NCBI GenBank assembly: GCA_022414725.1
Contig: CM039466.1
Coordinates: 30,790,430 to 30,854,429, forward strand
Direction: 5' to 3'
DNA from: Microglena sp. YARC
Lineage: Eukaryota; Chlorophyta; Chlorophyceae; Chlamydomonadales; Chlamydomonadaceae
Length of the DNA stretch: 64,000 nucleotides
In this document: in pieces, positions 60,901 to 64,000 of the stretch
Position numbering within the stretch: position 1 is the stretch's first letter
Layout of the letters: the number at the start of each line of letters is the position of its first letter
Made by a program: the position numbers and the translations under genes
Notes under the pieces: generated by a model
Database searches by the model: none
Told to the model about the DNA's origin: nothing
Seen by the model: only the letters and a program-made list of their open reading frames with translations

Positions 60901-63900
60901 GGGGGGGGAGTGGAGGGGGGGGGGGCGCACCCTACCCCAACCCCACCCAACCCTAACATCAACCCAACCCTACCATACCCCACTTCCAACCCCAGTAACC
61001 CATCCCACCCCCAACACCATGTCCTTCTCCAGGTTTTTTCTTCCTCTCTACCTGAAAGTCCATGGCTGACACAAGCTGCTTGTGTAACCTCACCCCCACC
61101 CTAACCTCTCACCAACCCCACCAGTACCCCCAAACCCACCAACCCCACCCCAAGCCCCAACCCCACCCCACCCCACATCCAAGTCCCCAACCCACCCCAC
61201 CCCAACCTCCACCACAACTTCACCCCACCCCAACCTCTCACTCAACCTTACTGCACCCCCAAACCATCCCCACCGCAACCTCACCCCTACCACAACCCAT
61301 CCCCAAAACCCAGACCCAAACCCCAAACCCAACCCACCTCAACCCCACCCACCTCACCACCCCAACCCCACCCCACATCAACCCCTTACCACCTCACCAT
61401 ACACCATCCCCCCAACCCAACCCAACCTCACCCCAACCCCACCTCAAACCCCCCGCAACCCACCACAACCCACCCACCCACCCACCCACCCCCGATCTCT
61501 CCCCACAACCTCACCCACTCCAAGCCCCAAACTCCCCCAAACAACCCCAAACCCAACCCCAGCGCCAACCCCAACACCAGCTCTTCCTAGGTTCTTCTTC
61601 CTCTCGTACCTGAATTCCATGGCTGACAACGAGCTGCTGGGAAGCCATTGAGTACATATCATCCACCATGGCCGTACTGGAACAGAACAGGAGGATGGAC
61701 AACACTTGCTGTACACACGATGTAAGTAATAACAGGGAACACTGCTAAAATATGAGCTAATACTAACAGTAACAACAATACATAATAATCGTCATCATAA
61801 TAATCATAATAAAATATGGCCATACTTGAACAGAACGGGAGATGGACAGCACCTTGGCTGTCCACACATGTGAGTCTATACTGAGAACAGGACATACTAA
61901 TGATATGACTGAATAATAGTAATAATTATAATTATAATATCCTGATAATAAGAATAAGAATAAGAATAAGAATATTAATAATGTGGCCATGCTGGAACCA
62001 TACATGAGTGAGTATGTATGTTCTAATCTTCAACTCCATATTTACCTTCTATCTTCTCTTCATTCTTCATCTCTCTTCTCCATTCTCATCATTCTTCTCA
62101 TTCTCAGTCCATTCTCATTCTCCTGCGCTCACTAACCTCCTCCTCCTCCTCCCTCCTCCTCCTCCTCCTCTCCTCCTCTCATCCTCCTCTCCTCCTCTCC
62201 TTCTCCTTCTCCTTCTCCTTCTCCTATTCCTTCTCTTTCTCCGCCAACCTCATTCACCTCTCCTTCTCCTCATTCTCATTCTCATTCTCATTCTCCATCT
62301 CTCCGTCTCCTTCTCTTCTCCTTCCTTCCTTTCTCCTCCTCTTCTCCTTTCCTCTTCTCCTCCCTTCTCCTTCTCCCTCCTCCTCCTCCGTCCTTCCTTC
62401 TCCTTCTTCTCCTTCTCCTTCTTCTCCTCTCTTCTCCTCCTTCTCTCTCCTCCCCTCTCTCTCCTTCTCCTTTTTCCTTTCCTCTGTCTCCTGTCTCCTC
62501 CTCCTCCTCTCCTCTCTTCTCCTTTCTCCTTCTCCTTCTCCTTCTCCTTCCTCCTCCTTCTCCTTAATCTCCTTTCTCCTTCTCCCCTCCTCCTTCTCCT
62601 TCTCCTTTTTCCGTCCTCCTTCTCCTCTCCTCCTTCTCCTTTCCCTCCCTCCTCCTCCTTCCTTCTCCTTCTCCTTCTCCTTCTCCTTCTCCTCCTCTCC
62701 TTCCCTCCTTCTCCTTCTCCTTCTCCTCTCCTTGGTCTCCTTCTCCTTCTCCTTCTCCTTCTCCCTCCTTCTCCTTCTGCCTTCTCCCTTCTCCTTCTCC
62801 TTTCCTTTCTTCTCTTCTCCTTTCCGTCCTTTCTCCTTCTCCTTCTCCTTCTCTTCCTCCTCTCCTCTCCCCTATCTCCTTCTCCTTCTCCTTCTCCTTC
62901 TCCTTCTCCTTCTCCTTCTCCTTCTCCTCCTTCTCCTATCTCCTTTCTCCTTCTCCTTCTCCTTCTCCTTCTCCTTCCTTCTCCTTCGTCCCCCAGCCCC
63001 CCACCCTTCCCCTCCCTCTTCCCCCCCTAACCCCAACCCAACTCACCCCCCAACCCCTCCCTCAACCCCTCCCCCAACCAAACCCAAGCCCCCTGTCCCC
63101 TCCCCCAACCCCCTCGCCCCAACCCCTCTCCCCCAACCCAAACCCAAACCCCAACCCCCCTCCCCCAAACCAAACCCCTCTCCCTCCCGTCCATCCCCCC
63201 CCCCCCCCCCCCCCCCCCCGACTTCCACTCTCTCCTCTTCCCAACCCCTCCGCTCCCCCCAAACCCCCATCCCCCCAACCCAAACCCCTACCCATCCCTC
63301 CAACCCCCCTCTTCCCTCCCCCCAACCCCAACCCGTTCCCCACTATCCCCCTCTCCCATTCCCCCCAAACCAAAACCCTCCCTACCAAAGGACAACCCCG
63401 CTGGTGTAGACGCCCGCGCAAGCGCACAACCAACCCCCTCCCCCCACCTAAACCCCTCCTCCAACCCACTCTCCCCCTCCCCCTTCCCACCAACCCCCAA
63501 ACCCCACCCCCTCCAAACCCCTCCCCCAACCCCAAACCCCCCTCTCCCCTCCCCAAACCCCCTCACCCCAAACCCCCAACCCCCAACCCCCCTTCTCCCT
63601 GACCCCCTCTCCCTAACCCCCCTCTCCACAACCCAAACTCCCAAACCCAACCCCTGACCCAAACTTCCTCCCCCAAACCCTCCTCCCCCAACCCCTATCC
63701 CCAACCCCCCTCCCCAAACCTTCCTCCCATCAACCCTGATTCCCATCAACCCCCCCACCCCAACCTTCCTCCCCCCAACCCCATTCCCCCCAAACCTCAA
63801 CTTCCCCCAAACCCTCCTCACCCCACCCCCCTCTCCCCCACCCTCCCACTCCCTTCTGCCAGCTAACTTCGTGTCTCTTCTCGTCCGAGATCGAGCTGCT

Positions 63901-64000
63901 GAGTTGTCATCCAATATCACTTGGTTGACTCACTGGGGACTGTCCCAAGAGAACAAGATTGCTCCATGGAGAGAGGCTCACGACCCTGATAAGTTGAGTG
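51793..64000 (+). CDS. EGF/exostosin-like glycosyltransferase gene, incomplete and disrupted
   Basis: Exostosin-family enzymes are Golgi/secretory glycosyltransferases; algal members often carry EGF-like modules. Candidate exons: 51793-51852 (hydrophobic signal '[20 protein letters not shown]', strong GTAAGG donor), 52008-52036, 56888-57078, one of the copies near 58178-58237, 60572-60668, 61591-61721, and 63863 to past the window end. The EGF part reads '[14 protein letters not shown]' and '[20 protein letters not shown]', then 'GYYGADCS'. Exostosin-like stretches are '[13 protein letters not shown]', '[16 protein letters not shown]', 'PYWNRTGGW' and '[10 protein letters not shown]...WREAHDPD'. 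Exon 61591-61721 needs two frame changes, so it is damaged or has consensus errors. The first two exons are the weakest links: they could belong to another short gene. The gene is interrupted by a CA array, an inverted repeat and a pyrimidine tract. Confidence 0.6.
52060..55020. repeat. 3-kb (CA)n array with a recurring GTGGGTC-GGACCTCAC motif
   Basis: Almost entirely (ACAC/ATAC)n, broken about ten times by 'tgtgggtctggacctcacat' (e.g. 52070, 52260, 52325, 53070, 53325, 54570, 54605, 54860). All Cys/Val or Thr/His ORFs over it are artefacts. Confidence 0.95.
55084..56315 (+). repeat. Left arm of a large inverted repeat
   Basis: About 1.2 kb that recurs inverted at 58425-59648. It starts with the family C terminus 'ttctcttcagctacaagcag'. 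It contains a family E element, a family B MITE (55850-56020) and, at its inner end, an EGF-exon copy (56217 onwards) with a TAG in place of a Glu codon. Confidence 0.9.
56211..56650 (+). pseudogene. Three degenerate copies of the EGF-exon start
   Basis: Copies at 56217, 56389 and 56557 repeat the first 60-90 bases of the intact exon at 56888, including the acceptor 'ccaccag|gtgcgactgtct'. The first has a TAG after 'GPDCST', the second is deleted, and the third diverges after 'ALAELDQE'. Confidence 0.8.
57088..57660. repeat. (CA)n array and poly-C tract
   Basis: About 500 bases of (CACACA/CACGCA)n followed by a C run at 57605-57627. Intron of the exostosin-like gene. Confidence 0.92.
57725..58375 (+). 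repeat. Five tandem copies of a short EGF exon with poly-C spacers
   Basis: Copies start near 57730, 57897, 58053, 58178 and 58311 (spacing 125-167). Each encodes a version of '[12 protein letters not shown]' followed by 'tcagttcccattg'. The fourth is preceded by a good acceptor (tttcag) and is the most intact. The others carry stops, substitutions or lose the cysteine. Spacers contain poly-C runs. Confidence 0.85.
58425..59648 (-). repeat. Right arm of the large inverted repeat
   Basis: Inverted copy of 55084-56315 with scattered substitutions and small indels. It carries the EGF-exon copy antisense, a family B MITE (about 58700-58890), a family E repeat (59095-59185), and ends with the family C terminus 'gctgcttgtagctgaaa'. 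Confidence 0.9.
59649..60571. repeat. Intronic; tandem AATAAC-rich repeat
   Basis: From about 60030 to 60571, (AATAAC)n sequence is punctuated every 55-80 bases by 'caatgccctaccataactcctcaggatgaac' or variants (about eight). The last copy runs into the acceptor of the exon at 60572 ('ctcctcag|g'), so the punctuating motif is again a copy of a splice acceptor. Confidence 0.8.
60860..61590. repeat. CCCAACCC-rich intron with an upstream exon-start copy
   Basis: Degenerate (CCCCAACC)n. At 61031-61080 a copy of the exon start at 61587 appears ('ccaggttttttcttcctctc...ccatggctgaca'), then more C-rich repeats up to the better copy at 61591. Confidence 0.8.
61722..62010 (+). repeat. Two downstream copies of an exon end plus donor
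   Basis: The exon tail at about 61668-61727 ('atggccgtactggaacagaa...acacgatgtaag') recurs at 61815-61878 and, shorter, at 61982-62013 ('gtggccatgctggaac'). AATAAT-rich spacers separate them. Confidence 0.82.
62125..62990 (+). repeat. Long polypyrimidine (CTCCTT)n tract
   Basis: About 870 bases of almost pure C/T on the plus strand, with long blocks of (TCTCCT)n. Such mirror-like purine/pyrimidine tracts can form triplex (H-DNA). Intronic in the exostosin-like gene; the Leu/Ser/Pro ORFs are artefacts. Confidence 0.95.
62991..63862. repeat. CCCCAACCC-rich tract with poly-C
   Basis: C-rich degenerate repeat with a C run at 63197-63219. It ends at the acceptor of the exon at 63863. No coding potential. 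Confidence 0.9.

Noticed and set aside
62008..63030. 340-codon Leu/Ser/Pro ORF
   Set aside because: Produced by the (CTCCTT)n tract; it would be a hydrophobic low-complexity protein with no homologous features.

Overview
This is a eukaryotic nuclear window: spliced genes with GT-AG introns, large amounts of simple sequence, LTR and miniature transposable elements, and about 2.7 kb of CCCTAAA (plant/green-alga type, TTTAGGG) telomere repeat. A chloroplast-type ferredoxin-NADP+ reductase with a transit peptide, an EGF/exostosin-like glycosyltransferase and a Ty1/copia element with a half-tRNA primer site point to a green alga. A prasinophyte-like alga is my guess; the species cannot be fixed from the sequence.

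Layout. 1-5025: low-complexity left contig with no convincing gene. 5026-6025: exactly 1000 N. About 6030-8743: telomere repeat, then a subtelomeric gag-like ORF (9097-10635), a 210-bp tandem repeat and a probable 3' LTR (from 12495). 12791-18549: a nested Ty1/copia retrotransposon on the minus strand with 380-bp LTRs. 19733-21255: a 58-bp minisatellite. 22227-24507: a five-exon minus-strand gene for an unrecognised 231-aa protein, reconstructed by phase-compatible splicing. 27735-29000: a roughly 36-bp minisatellite. 29723-40289: a plus-strand J-domain (DnaJ) membrane protein spread over more than 10 kb, with introns full of MITEs and minisatellites. 45341-50906: a complete seven-exon minus-strand ferredoxin-NADP+ reductase gene (344 aa). 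51793 to beyond 64000: a plus-strand gene for a probable secretory-pathway EGF/exostosin-like protein, incomplete at the window edge and interrupted by CA arrays, a large inverted repeat and a pyrimidine tract.

The most striking pattern is shared by three independent genes (DnaJ, FNR, exostosin-like). The edges of exons, together with the splice site beside them, are duplicated, often tandemly, inside the adjacent intron, and many intronic minisatellites are built from such exon-edge copies. One FNR intron starts with a copy of the first bases of the exon that follows it, the signature expected of intron birth by duplication of an AGGT-containing exonic segment. Several MITE-like families, one with exact 8-bp target duplications, and a 1.2-kb-arm inverted repeat capped by foldback-element termini complete the picture.
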